DNA of 64,000 nt from Paenibacillus bovis (lineage in GTDB: Bacteria; Bacillota; Bacilli; Paenibacillales; Paenibacillaceae): positions 3,341,501 through 3,405,500 of the forward strand of contig NZ_CP013023.1 of NCBI RefSeq assembly GCF_001421015.2. The letters run 5' to 3'. A model generated the notes under the pieces. It did no database searches, was not told where the DNA came from, and saw nothing but the letters and a program-made list of their open reading frames with translations. The position numbers were made by a program, and so were the translations under genes. Below are positions 9,157-17,654 of this stretch, one piece after another; the first letter of the stretch is position 1; the number at the start of each line of letters is the position of its first letter.

Positions 9157-10998
9157 CTACTCTATGATAGCTGCTGTCAGAATACACCGAATCGCCTGCT
9201 CGGTGGTCAGCAGCTCCCGAATACCGGTACTGCGCTCCACATATTCCACTTCTCCTGCAGCAGCTCCTTTTCCTATAACAAGACGAATCGGAATACCGAT
9301 CAGATCGGAATCCTTGAACTTCACGCCAGCTCGTTCATTCCGGTCATCCAGCAGCACTTCGCAATGAGCATCTGTCAATTTCTTATACAGTTCAAGAGCC
9401 GTACTCATCTGCTGCTCATCTCTCACCGAGACCGGAATAAGATGTACTTGATAAGGAGCAATAGAAGCTGGCCAGCAGATTCCCTGCTCATCATGATGCT
9501 GCTCTACGATCGCAGCAACCAGTCTGGATACTCCAATCCCATAACAGCCCATTTGTATAGGTTGATCCTGACCAGATGAATCGGTATAAGTGGCATTCAT
9601 TGCAGCACTGTACTTGTCTCCCAGCTGGAATACATGTCCTACTTCGATCCCGCGCTGAAAATGGATATGTCCATCCTGACAGCGTGGACAGCTGTCTCCT
9701 GCGCGTACATTGCGAAAATCGCCGATATGCCGAAGTACAAGATCACGCTGTACATTCACATGGAGATAATGGTAATCTTCCTCATTACCTCCAGCAATCG
9801 CATCCTTCAGGGCGAGGATAGAATAATCAGCCAGACAGACCAGCTCGGTAGAGGCAAGCGCATAGGGTCCGGCAAATCCGACAGGAGCTCCTGTTACACG
9901 CTGAACCGTGTCTGCATCAGCCATCACCAGTTCATCGACCTGCAGATAATTCCGGACTTTGATTTCATTAATCTCTTCATCTCCACGGATCAGTACAGCA
10001 ATCGGCTGAGAGTCGACCAAAAAGATGACCGTTTTGATTATTCGATCCGGGGTTATCGACAGCGCCTCGGTCAATTGTGCAATCGTACGCAGACCCGGAG
10101 TGTGGACCTTTTCCGGCTGTACATGGTCTGTACTGTCTGTCTCCTCTGTGATTCCGATTACGCCGGTTGCCGAATCCGTAGCAGGAATATCCATCATCGT
10201 TGGAAATGCAGCTGCTTCAGCAGACAGGACTTTTTCGTCTGCTTCATTACGTATAGATACCGGAATAAATGAACTTGCTGCAGATTCTGCCTTTTCCAGG
10301 TTCGCAGCATAGCCGCAGTAGGAACAGACAGCAATTGTATCTTCTCCAGCATCTGTCATAACCATAAATTCATGTGTATTGCCCTGTCCTCCGATAGATC
10401 CCGCGTCTGCTTCCACTGCGCGGAAATCCAGTCCGCATCGCTCGAAAATGTGATGGTAGGCATCGTACATAATCTTGTAGGACTGCTGCATAGTCGCTTC
10501 ATCTATAGCAAAAGAATAGGCATCCTTCATCAGAAACTCTCTTCCGCGCAGCAGACCGGATCGTGGACGACGCTCATCCCTGAACTTGGTCTGAATCTGG
10601 TACAGAATAACCGGTAGCTGACGATAGGAACCGATCTCGCTGCGAACCAGATCCGTTATTACTTCTTCATGCGTAGGTCCGAGCACGAAATCCCGCTTGT
10701 GCCGATCCTGTAACCGGATCAGCTCCCGCCCATACATTTCATAGCGACCGGATTCCTGCCACAGTTCTGCAGGCTGTATCGCTGGCAGCAGTACTTCCTG
10801 CGCTCCGCTCCGATCCATCTCTTCACGAATCATCTGTTCGAGCTTGCGCAGAACAATGCGTCCAAGTGGCAGATACGTATAGATGCCTGCTGCAAGCTGG
10901 CGAATATATCCTGCCCGCAGCAATAGGCGATGGCTTGCTGCTTCTGCGTCTCCAGGAGATTCACGCAGTGTAACGGCTAATAGCTGGCTTTGTTTCAT
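9157..10998 (-). CDS. proS: Prolyl-tRNA synthetase, bacterial type
   Basis: The protein has about 613 residues and the class II synthetase layout: motif 1 near LPAIQPAELW, motif 2 in QTKFRDERRPRSGLLRGREF, then the editing insertion domain typical of bacterial ProRS, motif 3 in QMGCYGIGVSRLVAAI and a C-terminal anticodon-binding domain (VHLIPVSVRDEQQMSTALEL). It charges tRNA-Pro with proline. I chose the ATG at 10998 because GGAGG sits nine bases upstream, although an in-frame codon at 11034 would add 12 residues. Expression is controlled by the T-box leader directly upstream, so the gene should be induced when uncharged tRNA-Pro accumulates. Confidence 0.97.
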   Translation of the reverse strand: MKQSQLLAVTLRESPGDAEAASHRLLLRAGYIRQLAAGIYTYLPLGRIVLRKLEQMIREEMDRSGAQEVLLPAIQPAELWQESGRYEMYGRELIRLQDRHKRDFVLGPTHEEVITDLVRSEIGSYRQLPVILYQIQTKFRDERRPRSGLLRGREFLMKDAYSFAIDEATMQQSYKIMYDAYHHIFERCGLDFRAVEADAGSIGGQGNTHEFMVMTDAGEDTIAVCSYCGYAANLEKAESAASSFIPVSIRNEADEKVLSAEAAAFPTMMDIPATDSATGVIGITEETDSTDHVQPEKVHTPGLRTIAQLTEALSITPDRIIKTVIFLVDSQPIAVLIRGDEEINEIKVRNYLQVDELVMADADTVQRVTGAPVGFAGPYALASTELVCLADYSILALKDAIAGGNEEDYHYLHVNVQRDLVLRHIGDFRNVRAGDSCPRCQDGHIHFQRGIEVGHVFQLGDKYSAAMNATYTDSSGQDQPIQMGCYGIGVSRLVAAIVEQHHDEQGICWPASIAPYQVHLIPVSVRDEQQMSTALELYKKLTDAHCEVLLDDRNERAGVKFKDSDLIGIPIRLVIGKGAAAGEVEYVERSTGIRELLTTEQAIRCILTAAIIE

Positions 10999-11034
10999 GG
11001 ATGAATTCCTCCCTAACTGAGTATAAAACAACAA

Positions 11035-11345
11035 AAAGACACATCCGTCAGGGACGAATGTGTCGTGGTACCACCCTAATTTTGATTATGAATCATCAAC
11101 AGCGTTGTTCTGCTATAAGCAGAACACTGCGACGCGTCATGATAAATAATCCTTAAAGCCGTTAACGGAGGCATCCGGCAATACCATACAGAGCAGAGTC
11201 ACTTGCTCTGCCTGAACATTGCAGCTCACAGGATAGGGGCCGGATTCAGTCGCAGCGGGAAACCTTGCAGCCGGTGGATTTCCTCTCTGTACAGCGATGG
11301 GAGAATCAAGGGTCCTGATCATAGCTATTGATGATTAACAACATG
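11035..11345 (-). ncRNA. T-box riboswitch leader of proS
   Basis: The minus strand carries the T-box sequence AGGGTGGTACCACG (11064-11077). Directly after it comes a terminator with GACACATTCGTC pairing with GACGGATGTGTC and followed by TTTTTG (11038-11064). About 250 bases of leader upstream can form the usual stem I with an AGAGAGG-containing loop. The T-box antiterminator and the terminator are mutually exclusive, so uncharged tRNA-Pro should let transcription pass into proS. A CCU near 11235-11245 is a candidate proline specifier codon, but I could not fold stem I well enough to be sure. The 5' end is approximate. Confidence 0.93.
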
Positions 11346-11390
11346 AAATATACGATATTCCATTATTGCTAAAATAAGTTAGTATAGAGA

Positions 11391-11948
11391 TTACTCGATG
11401 GGCTGCGAGTCTGTCAAGAGCGATATACCGGCTTTAAAATTGTCGGCATGGGATTCCATTAACTCCCTCTTTTGTTCCTGCAGCTCAATCTGTCGAGTCA
11501 GTTTTTGCTGTCCCGCTGCAGAATGCTCTTCCGATTCTTTTAGCCTATCCAGCTCTGTCTGCAGCCGTTTGGCTTCCAGATTCAACCTCTGAATCTGCTC
11601 TTCATATTCAATCTGCTGGTGCAAAGGAAGCATGACCAGCTCATACACGGCCGCTCCCTCCCTTTCCCGGATTCTCGCATTAATAAGAAAAGAAACAGCT
11701 TCACCGTTACCCGACTTGACTGCAAGCTGAAGAGCTTCGATATTGGTGTTTAGACGAATACGCGGAATAAAGTACATCTGATAAAAAATACGGCTGGCCC
11801 GGGTAAGAATCGACTCAAAATGACAACCATACAATCCATGCTGATTATAACCAAGTAGCTCAAGCAGCCTTTCGTCTGCAGCAGCGATAAGATGATCGGA
11901 AGATAACGACATATAGCCGCAGAATACCTGGTCTAATCGCTTATTCAT
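11391..11948 (-). CDS. PAS-domain/coiled-coil protein, RsbP-like but without the PP2C phosphatase
   Basis: The protein has 185 residues. Residues 1-120 form a PAS domain (LIAAADERLLELLGYN, then the GCHFESILTRASRIFYQ region and a beta-rich end with YELVMLPLHQQ), very like the N-terminal sensor of RsbP and of photoreceptor-like histidine kinases. Residues about 122-175 are a coiled coil (YEEQIQRLNLEAKRLQTELD). In RsbP this part leads into a PP2C phosphatase, but here the frame ends (TAA at 11391) and no phosphatase follows before the proS T-box leader. The start codon overlaps the stop of the RsbQ-like gene (ATGA), so the two are translationally coupled. I infer a sensor partner for the hydrolase whose output is a separate protein or is lost. 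Confidence 0.85.
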   Translation of the reverse strand: MNKRLDQVFCGYMSLSSDHLIAAADERLLELLGYNQHGLYGCHFESILTRASRIFYQMYFIPRIRLNTNIEALQLAVKSGNGEAVSFLINARIREREGAAVYELVMLPLHQQIEYEEQIQRLNLEAKRLQTELDRLKESEEHSAAGQQKLTRQIELQEQKRELMESHADNFKAGISLLTDSQPIE

Positions 11949-12775
11949 CAGCGGGGTATCTCCATTTCCGTGACCGACTGGGCAAGATATTCCTCGATCA
12001 GGGAAATTGTCTCGTCCGGATGGCTCATATGAGGACAGTGCCCGGTCGCTTCCATCAATTGAAAGATGCTATGAGGCATCTGCTGATGCATATAGGCACC
12101 TACTTCCAGAGGAGCAATATAATCCTGATCACATTGCAAAATAAGGGCAGGCGCCGTCACATGCTGTAGCTCGGCGCGATAATCCGACATAAAGGTGATC
12201 TGGGCAAATTGCTGTATGATCATCGGGTCAGACACACAAAAACTCTCGTGCAATTCAGCAGTCAGCTCCGGCTGGCCCGGATTCCCCATAATGATCGGCG
12301 CGAGAAAACGGGCCCAACCCAGATGATTTTGCTGCATTAACGAGAGAAGCTCTTCGATATCCTGTTGTTCAAAACCGCCTATGTAATCGGGTAAATCATT
12401 GATGTATCGCGGTGAAGGAGCAATCAGAATCAGATGTTTAAAATAATCAGGTCTGCGTAATGAAGCCAGTAAACCAATCATGCCGCTTACCGAGTGGCCG
12501 ACAAATATAGGATCTTCCAACTGGAGATCATCACAAATCTGCAGCAGATCCTCTGCATAACCGGTAAGCCGTCCGTGACGATCATTATCATACGCCAGCA
12601 AATCGGATTTTCCGGAACCGATGTGATCAAATAGGATAACCCTGTAATTTTTTTCAAAAGCAGGGGCCACAAACCGCCACATACTTTGGTCACATCCAAA
12701 ACCATGAGCAAAAACAATGGGCTGACTTCCGTTCCCCGTAACTTTTACATTATTTCGACTCCGGATGGTAGACAT
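11948..12775 (-). CDS. rsbQ: RsbQ-like alpha/beta hydrolase (KAI2/D14 receptor family)
   Basis: The protein has 275 residues and is clearly similar along its whole length to Bacillus subtilis RsbQ (for example FGCDQSMWRFVAPAFE, FVGHSVSGMIGLLAS and GHCPHMSHPDETI). The triad is intact: Ser95 in GHSVS, Asp218 in CDQD and His246 in GHCPHM. In B. subtilis RsbQ works with RsbP in the energy-stress branch that activates sigma-B, and plant homologues are karrikin and strigolactone receptors. Here it is coupled by ATGA overlap to a PAS protein, which preserves the RsbQ-RsbP gene order. No sigB, rsbV or rsbW lies in the window. The ribosome site (AGGAGCCTCAT) is adequate. Confidence 0.92.
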   Translation of the reverse strand: MSTIRSRNNVKVTGNGSQPIVFAHGFGCDQSMWRFVAPAFEKNYRVILFDHIGSGKSDLLAYDNDRHGRLTGYAEDLLQICDDLQLEDPIFVGHSVSGMIGLLASLRRPDYFKHLILIAPSPRYINDLPDYIGGFEQQDIEELLSLMQQNHLGWARFLAPIIMGNPGQPELTAELHESFCVSDPMIIQQFAQITFMSDYRAELQHVTAPALILQCDQDYIAPLEVGAYMHQQMPHSIFQLMEATGHCPHMSHPDETISLIEEYLAQSVTEMEIPR

Positions 12776-12999
12776 ATGAGGCTCCTTTCATACATATAGC
12801 CATGTTTATTTAAATTCAGTATATCTTAATTTCAAAAAAATATTGCATCAAATTTTAATGAATACACAAATTAGACAAGTACTCTCTTACTTCAATACAG
12901 AAATCCAGCTTGCTTCGATACATATAACAAGTGCAGCTCTGCACCATGGTATGCTTATAGACTTGTATATACACAAAATAATGTGTAAAAAAGCAGAAA

Positions 13000-13020
13000 C
13001 AGCAGCTGCATAGGCTGCTG
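13000..13020 (-). terminator. Probable terminator of poxB
   Basis: CAGCAGC pairs with GCTGCTG over a seven-base loop. A run of six T follows on the minus strand after a short gap. It lies 19 bases after the poxB stop codon. Confidence 0.6.
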
Positions 13021-13038
13021 TATTCCACATCGTATTCC

Positions 13039-14769
13039 TTAGCGAAGCAAATTGGTCTTCGCCAGATCAATTAGTTCATCACCGCGTCCGTTCATGATGG
13101 CTTTGGCCATCCATAAAGAGAATCCTTTGGCCTGCTGCAGGGTAATTGTCGGCGGCATGGACAATTCCTGACGATTCACTACTACATCGATCAGGGCAGG
13201 TCCATCGTGCGCCAGCGCGCGTTGTACTGCATCCTCTAGCTCCTCCGGATCTTCGACACGGATACCCTGGATGCCGAGTGCATTTGCCACGGCTGCAAAG
13301 TCGGTCTGATGCAGATCGGTACCGGATTCCAGGTAGCCTCCAGCTTTCATTTCCAACTCTACAAAGCTGAGCGCACTATTATTGAAAACAACAACATTGA
13401 CCGGCAGATTATGCTGCTTGAGTGTGATCAGATCACCCATCAGCATACTGAGACCTCCGTCACCGGAAAATGAAATAACCTGACGTTCACGTTCCGCTGC
13501 CTGTAATCCAATCGCCTGTGGCAGGGCATTCGCCATAGTGCCGTGGTTAAAAGAACCAATCAACCGGCGCTGTTCGCTCATTTCCAGATAGCGGGCTGCC
13601 CAGACGGTAGGCGTCCCTACATCACAGGTAAAGATAGCATCTGCTGCTGCTGCATCGCTGACAACTTTAGTCAAATACTGGGGATGCATTCCTTTGGGTC
13701 CGGTATGTCCTTTGATTGCCATCTCATCGAGTTCTTCACGTACCTTGGCATAACGATCGGCAGATTTGCTTAAATGACGGGAATCATGTGCAGTAGTAAG
13801 ACGCGGCAAAATCTGCTGTACGGTCGATTTGACGTCTCCGCATAATCCAAGAGTTATATTGGTTCGTCTGCCTAGACGGGAAGGATCGATATCCAGCTGG
13901 ATGATAGTCGCATCTTCCGGATAGAACTGACGATAAGGGAAATCGGTACCGAGCATCAGCAGCAAGTCACAATCCATCATCGCATGATAACCGGAAGAAT
14001 ACCCAATCAGTCCAGTTAATCCTGCAAAATACGGATTATTGTACTCCAGATGTTCCTTGCCTCGCAGCGCAACGACCATTGGAGACTGCAGTTTCTCGCA
14101 CAGTTCCATCAACTCTGCATGGGCACCTTTGCAGCCTGCACCACAAAGGAGGGTGATCTTTTTGCCTTCATTCAGATACTGTACCAGCGTCTGCAGTTCT
14201 TCTTCCGAAGGTAACACAACCGGCTTGGCTGCATGATATACCTGTTCGGGCACGGGATGAGTCGATTCATCCAGACTGGCAATATCGCCGGGAAGAACAA
14301 CAACAGATACGGTAGACCCTGCAATAGCGGTCTGAAGCGCCATAGTCAGTGTACGCGGCATCTGTTTCTCGGTCATAATAACTTCGCAGAAATCACTGCA
14401 CTCCTGAAAAATAAGCTCCGGATGCGTCGCCTGAAAGTAGCCGCTGCCAATCTCGTCACTCGGGATATGAGCTGCGATCGCAAGCACTGGTACCCGGTTG
14501 CGATAACAATCATACAATCCATTAATCAAATGAAGATTACCCGGTCCGCTGCTGCCTGCGCACACAGCTATGGTGCCATTCAGTTCGGCTTCGGCTCCTG
14601 CAGCAAAAGCAGCTACCTCTTCATGCCGGACATGAATCCATTCGATTTTGCCGGAACGCCGTACTGCATCAATAATCGCATTTAATGAATCGCCGGTAAT
14701 ACCAAATATCCGTTTTACTCCGGCTTTGACGAGTGTATCTACCACCGAATCTGCAATCGTCTTTTTCAA
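13039..14769 (-). CDS. poxB: Pyruvate oxidase / pyruvate:quinone dehydrogenase (PoxB, YdaP-like)
   Basis: The protein has 576 residues and the three-domain ThDP-enzyme layout. It has an N-terminal PYR domain (GITGDSLNAIIDAV with the catalytic Glu in VRHEEVAAFAAGAEAE), a central FAD/ThDP-fold domain (LLCGAGCKGAHAELM) and a C-terminal PP domain with the ThDP/Mg motif SGDGGLSMLMGDLITL ... NN. The family converts pyruvate to acetate and CO2 and passes electrons to menaquinone at the membrane, or makes acetyl phosphate in lactobacillar types. The YdaP/PoxB subgroup is my best reading. The start is TTG at 14769, with GGGAGG eight bases upstream. It is monocistronic with a 3' hairpin. Confidence 0.93.
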   Translation of the reverse strand: MKKTIADSVVDTLVKAGVKRIFGITGDSLNAIIDAVRRSGKIEWIHVRHEEVAAFAAGAEAELNGTIAVCAGSSGPGNLHLINGLYDCYRNRVPVLAIAAHIPSDEIGSGYFQATHPELIFQECSDFCEVIMTEKQMPRTLTMALQTAIAGSTVSVVVLPGDIASLDESTHPVPEQVYHAAKPVVLPSEEELQTLVQYLNEGKKITLLCGAGCKGAHAELMELCEKLQSPMVVALRGKEHLEYNNPYFAGLTGLIGYSSGYHAMMDCDLLLMLGTDFPYRQFYPEDATIIQLDIDPSRLGRRTNITLGLCGDVKSTVQQILPRLTTAHDSRHLSKSADRYAKVREELDEMAIKGHTGPKGMHPQYLTKVVSDAAAADAIFTCDVGTPTVWAARYLEMSEQRRLIGSFNHGTMANALPQAIGLQAAERERQVISFSGDGGLSMLMGDLITLKQHNLPVNVVVFNNSALSFVELEMKAGGYLESGTDLHQTDFAAVANALGIQGIRVEDPEELEDAVQRALAHDGPALIDVVVNRQELSMPPTITLQQAKGFSLWMAKAIMNGRGDELIDLAKTNLLR

Positions 14770-15161
14770 AATGTCTGCCTCCCTTATCTATCAGCTCGTA
14801 TTTTACAACAATTGTCTACAAATTTTGCAAACTTCTCTTTGTCTCTTTACCCTTATTTACCTTACACTTAACAACCGACCAATAAATTAGACATCCTTTT
14901 CATTATGTAATTATCATTATATAAAATGTAATCCATTTCATACTGTCGCTCCCTACCCAACTATGCCCTGGTGTATTCTGAGTTTGCTAACTATAAGGTC
15001 AGCAGGTTCATAAAAAAACGCCCGGATCGTATCCGGACGTTTGAATAACCAATATATGAAACGCAGCTCATTAATATCGAGTACAACAAGAAAAAGATGT
15101 GCGAAAATGCAGGGGTACGAAGGTATTCTTATCTACATACAAGATCTTTGTCTCAAAAAGA
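14770..15161. other. Intergenic region between poxB and the GNAT fusion gene
   Basis: This 392-base stretch must contain the poxB promoter, in an AT-rich block around 14800-14940. It also contains the terminator of the upstream gene at 15016-15042. I see no open reading frame with a ribosome site and no convincing known operator. Confidence 0.6.
15016..15042 (-). terminator. Terminator of the coiled-coil/GNAT gene
   Basis: AAACG-C-CCGGAT pairs with ATCCGG-A-CGTTT with one internal mismatch. On the minus strand the stem runs into TTTTTTT. It is about 120 bases after the stop codon. Confidence 0.85.
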
Positions 15162-15905
15162 TCAATATCGCATCCATACATCCTCATACTGGGAATGGCG
15201 CTTGAATTGGGCCAATGCATAAGAGCAGGTTGGCAGAATCTTTTTGTTTTCCGCTCTGGCTGCCTGTACGACCTGATCCAACAATCCCTGGGCTATTTTG
15301 CCGCCGCGGTATTCAGGATTCACGTACGTATGATTAAGTGTCCATGTATCACTTTCCGGTCCGGGAATATACGTAATCTCGCCGATAATCTCTTCTCCTT
15401 TTTTCAGGAAAAAGGCAGTGCCTTCCTTGATCAGCTGTCCACCCTCGATCAATTCGGCTCCGGGGTTCTCATACGCCGGTGTAATAGCTGTAGCCTGCGG
15501 AGGCTGCATTACGGGCGTCTGGCTAGCTGAAAGTGTACCCTGTCCACCGCTATTAGCCTGCTGCATCTTGTTCTCGTCTGCCGCAAAGCCCCCTCCTGGT
15601 GTATTAAATTCCTCTTTGACGATGGTCACACTCTGTTTTACATCCTGGGTAGCCGAAGACAAATTGCTGCGTGTATCCTGTACAGCCATTTTGCTGTCCT
15701 GAAGTCCGCTTTTGAGCTGGTCGGTAGAGGCTTTGGCTTCCTGTGAGGTTTCTTTGGCATGCTCCATCGTATGCTGCAGATTTTGCTTGGCTTCATCTAC
15801 ATCGCTTTTGACGTCGTTCAGAATAGACTTGATTCCATCCATAGCCTGCTTGGCTTCGTTAATGCTATCTTTAATACCTTTTAGTTCCTTGATCGGGTTT
15901 TTCAT
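15162..15905 (-). CDS. Coiled-coil (LEA/apolipoprotein-like) domain fused to a YjdJ-type GNAT acetyltransferase
   Basis: The protein has 247 residues and two unlike halves. Residues 1-105 are an Ala/Lys/Asp/Ser-rich amphipathic helix with heptad-like spacing (EAKQAMDGIKSILNDVKSDVD). A Gly/Gln/Pro linker covers about 106-145. Residues 148-247 form a small GNAT domain of the YjdJ/GTAT (Acetyltransf_CG) type, with LNHTYVNPEYRGGKIAQGLL as the acetyl-CoA loop and KKILPTCSYALAQFKRH as the signature end. The small GNAT family is usually a free-standing protein of about 90-100 residues, so the helical head is an addition. The function is unknown. It could tether the enzyme to a membrane, nucleoid or partner. 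The start has GGAGG eight bases upstream. Confidence 0.85.
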   Translation of the reverse strand: MKNPIKELKGIKDSINEAKQAMDGIKSILNDVKSDVDEAKQNLQHTMEHAKETSQEAKASTDQLKSGLQDSKMAVQDTRSNLSSATQDVKQSVTIVKEEFNTPGGGFAADENKMQQANSGGQGTLSASQTPVMQPPQATAITPAYENPGAELIEGGQLIKEGTAFFLKKGEEIIGEITYIPGPESDTWTLNHTYVNPEYRGGKIAQGLLDQVVQAARAENKKILPTCSYALAQFKRHSQYEDVWMRY

Positions 15906-16272
15906 TATTTATTCCTCCATTCCTTGCTGTCGCCAGTCATCCGGCAAAAAACAGCGGTCTATTGGGCGGATGAGTATATCGTGCCATGCCCCATCCTCTA
16001 TTTCTGTTATATAGTTATTACCCAATCTGCAGCGCTTTTCTCTTGTTAGGCTGTTTTTACTTTATTTTTACACAGAAGCCCTTTTTATTTGACGGATGTA
16101 AAGGATCATAGCCCTAAGCACCAAAAATAAATCAAGCGATTTTAGCCTGTATTCCGCTGTTCAGCACGAAATCGCTAAGAAAAAGAAGGAAAAAGCTGGA
16201 ATTTAGAGCATGAATGATATATTTGATCGTCACGCGTTTTTACACTCGCTTAATCTATTTTATAGCGTTTTC
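15906..16272. other. Intergenic region upstream of the large structured RNA
   Basis: No gene is visible. The left part carries the promoter region of the GNAT fusion gene on the minus strand. The right part ends with the candidate plus-strand promoter at 16239-16266. An inverted pair AGCGATTTTAGC / GCTAAG-type is visible near 16135-16180 but is imperfect. Confidence 0.5.
16239..16266 (+). promoter_or_regulatory. Candidate sigma-A promoter of the large structured RNA
   Basis: TTTACA (16239-16244) and TATAGC (16261-16266) are separated by 16 bases and precede the first hairpin of the RNA by about ten bases. Each hexamer differs from consensus by one or two bases. The assignment is by eye and depends on the plus-strand orientation of the RNA. 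Confidence 0.5.
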
Positions 16273-16377
16273 ATTTTTGGGACATCGGGAGTATGATGTA
16301 GTCATCACCAACAAGCAACGCTTCACCAACAAGCATTAACGGCGTTGTCAGGTGATTCACTCCAATTCTTTTTTATC

Positions 16378-17315
16378 GGGAAAGGAGAGATCGTCCAATG
16401 GAGTAGGTTAGCAAAGCATACTGGTTCAACTGCAGAACAATCTGGCATACGTGAAAATGCCCATGATCGCAGATTGCAGGTATGCGGGACATCAATCTTA
16501 CTCAGTTAGACGAAGCAACAAGGAAGAAGCTTTTTCAAGCAAGCCTTAACTACTTGCGGGAAAGGAGCAGGATTCCGTTGGAAAAAGGTAGCGAAGCATA
16601 CTAGCACAATTTCACGCTAGGAAAACGTAGTGACAGCGTTTTTCGTGGATATTGGAGTATGCGGGAAACAAATCGGCGGTACAGAGTCAAAATTACGACA
16701 GAAAGTAGGCTCGGAATGAACTGTTTTCAAGCAAGCATGACCAATACTTGCTAAGAAGGGAGCAGGATTCCAATGCAATAGCGTAAGCGAAGCATATTAT
16801 AATCGACTGCACACCGGAAGGTGTACGTGAAAACATCTTTCGCAGTTCGTGGATATGTGGGGACTCATAGGAAATAAGGTATGATCGATTTAAAGTATTC
16901 GATGTATGTATTAAGGCTTCAATCAAGAAAATGCAAAATGCTGTATTGAGTATTTATACAGCGGCATCAAGATGATTTTGGATTCAAGATATGTGATTCA
17001 AACTATTTATGGAAACAAGAAATTTTAAAACGTTTTAAGGCTTTAAATATTGAGGATTTAAATTTTTAAAATGCTTTAAATCTTTATGTTTGATATGAAT
17101 GAATTGTAGAACGAATGAAAGTATGTTCTTCATTTTGAATATGATGAAAGGCTGTGAACAGAGGAAAATGCTATTTTCGAACAATGTTGAATTGACTTGT
17201 TAGGAAGGGAGCAGGATTCCAATGAAACAGGTTAGCGAAGCATACTAGATCGGTCTCACGCTGGAAAAGCGTCAGTGAAAACGTTTTTCGTGATATCGTG
17301 GTATGTGGGAACTCA
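16378..17315 (+). repeat. Four degenerate copies of a structured RNA module
   Basis: Copy positions are 16378-16491, 16558-16671, 16754-16868 and 17204-17315. Start-to-start distances are about 180, 196 and 450 bases, the last being stretched by an AT-rich insert. Each copy has a GGGA/TTCC mini-hairpin, the outer GCATAY/RTATGY stem and an internal hairpin region containing GTGAAAA. Identity is high in the unpaired purine-rich blocks and low inside the stems, as expected for a folded RNA and not for a recent DNA duplication. Confidence 0.8.
16869..17203. other. AT-rich insert between RNA modules 3 and 4
   Basis: This 335-base segment is much richer in A+T than the flanking modules and contains many TTTAAA and TTTTAAAA words around 17000-17100. 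It replaces the short linker seen between modules 1-2 and 2-3. It may contain a decayed module or may be an insertion. I find no gene in it. Confidence 0.45.
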
Positions 17316-17620
17316 TCCCATATGCAAGGACATGGATGATTCATTGTAAATGTGCGGACGGACTTTCTTCACCGTAAATCAGGTGAAAACCCATGAACCG
17401 TATATTCAGCCCGTCGAAAAGGGGAATAACGGACATGCGAAGCTTTTCGGATAAAGCTTCCCAAAAAATGAAATCGATGAACAATCGCTAAACGGTTGTC
17501 TGCGACTGCAGAGCTTGGACAATCGGCAGCATGGATCGGTGCAAGTCTATACCATGTCAAGCATGTGGATTGTTGTATAGGAGGATAGGTTACAATTGAA
17601 TATTGCTACTAACGATTAAA

Positions 17621-17654
17621 CCCCTACAGCCTTGTTAATTCAAGTATGTAGGGG
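17621..17654 (+). terminator. Terminator-like hairpin at the 3' end of the structured RNA
   Basis: CCCCTACA pairs perfectly with TGTAGGGG over an 18-base loop and is followed by ATTTATATTTG. The T-tract is interrupted, so termination strength is uncertain. Confidence 0.5.

Noticed and set aside
11137..11322. 61-codon frame inside the proS leader
   Set aside because: It lies in the T-box structure, which explains the sequence conservation expected there.
14887..14930. Fur-like box upstream of poxB (TGATAATTACATAAT)
   Set aside because: Only one half fits the inverted repeat.
16378..17315. CRISPR array
   Set aside because: The units are long, degenerate and spaced unevenly, with no spacer-like unique segments of constant length.
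16693..17560. Two minus-strand frames of 77 and 63 codons within the structured RNA region
   Set aside because: They cross the RNA modules and stems, have no ribosome site and do not repeat with the modules, so coding does not explain the conservation.
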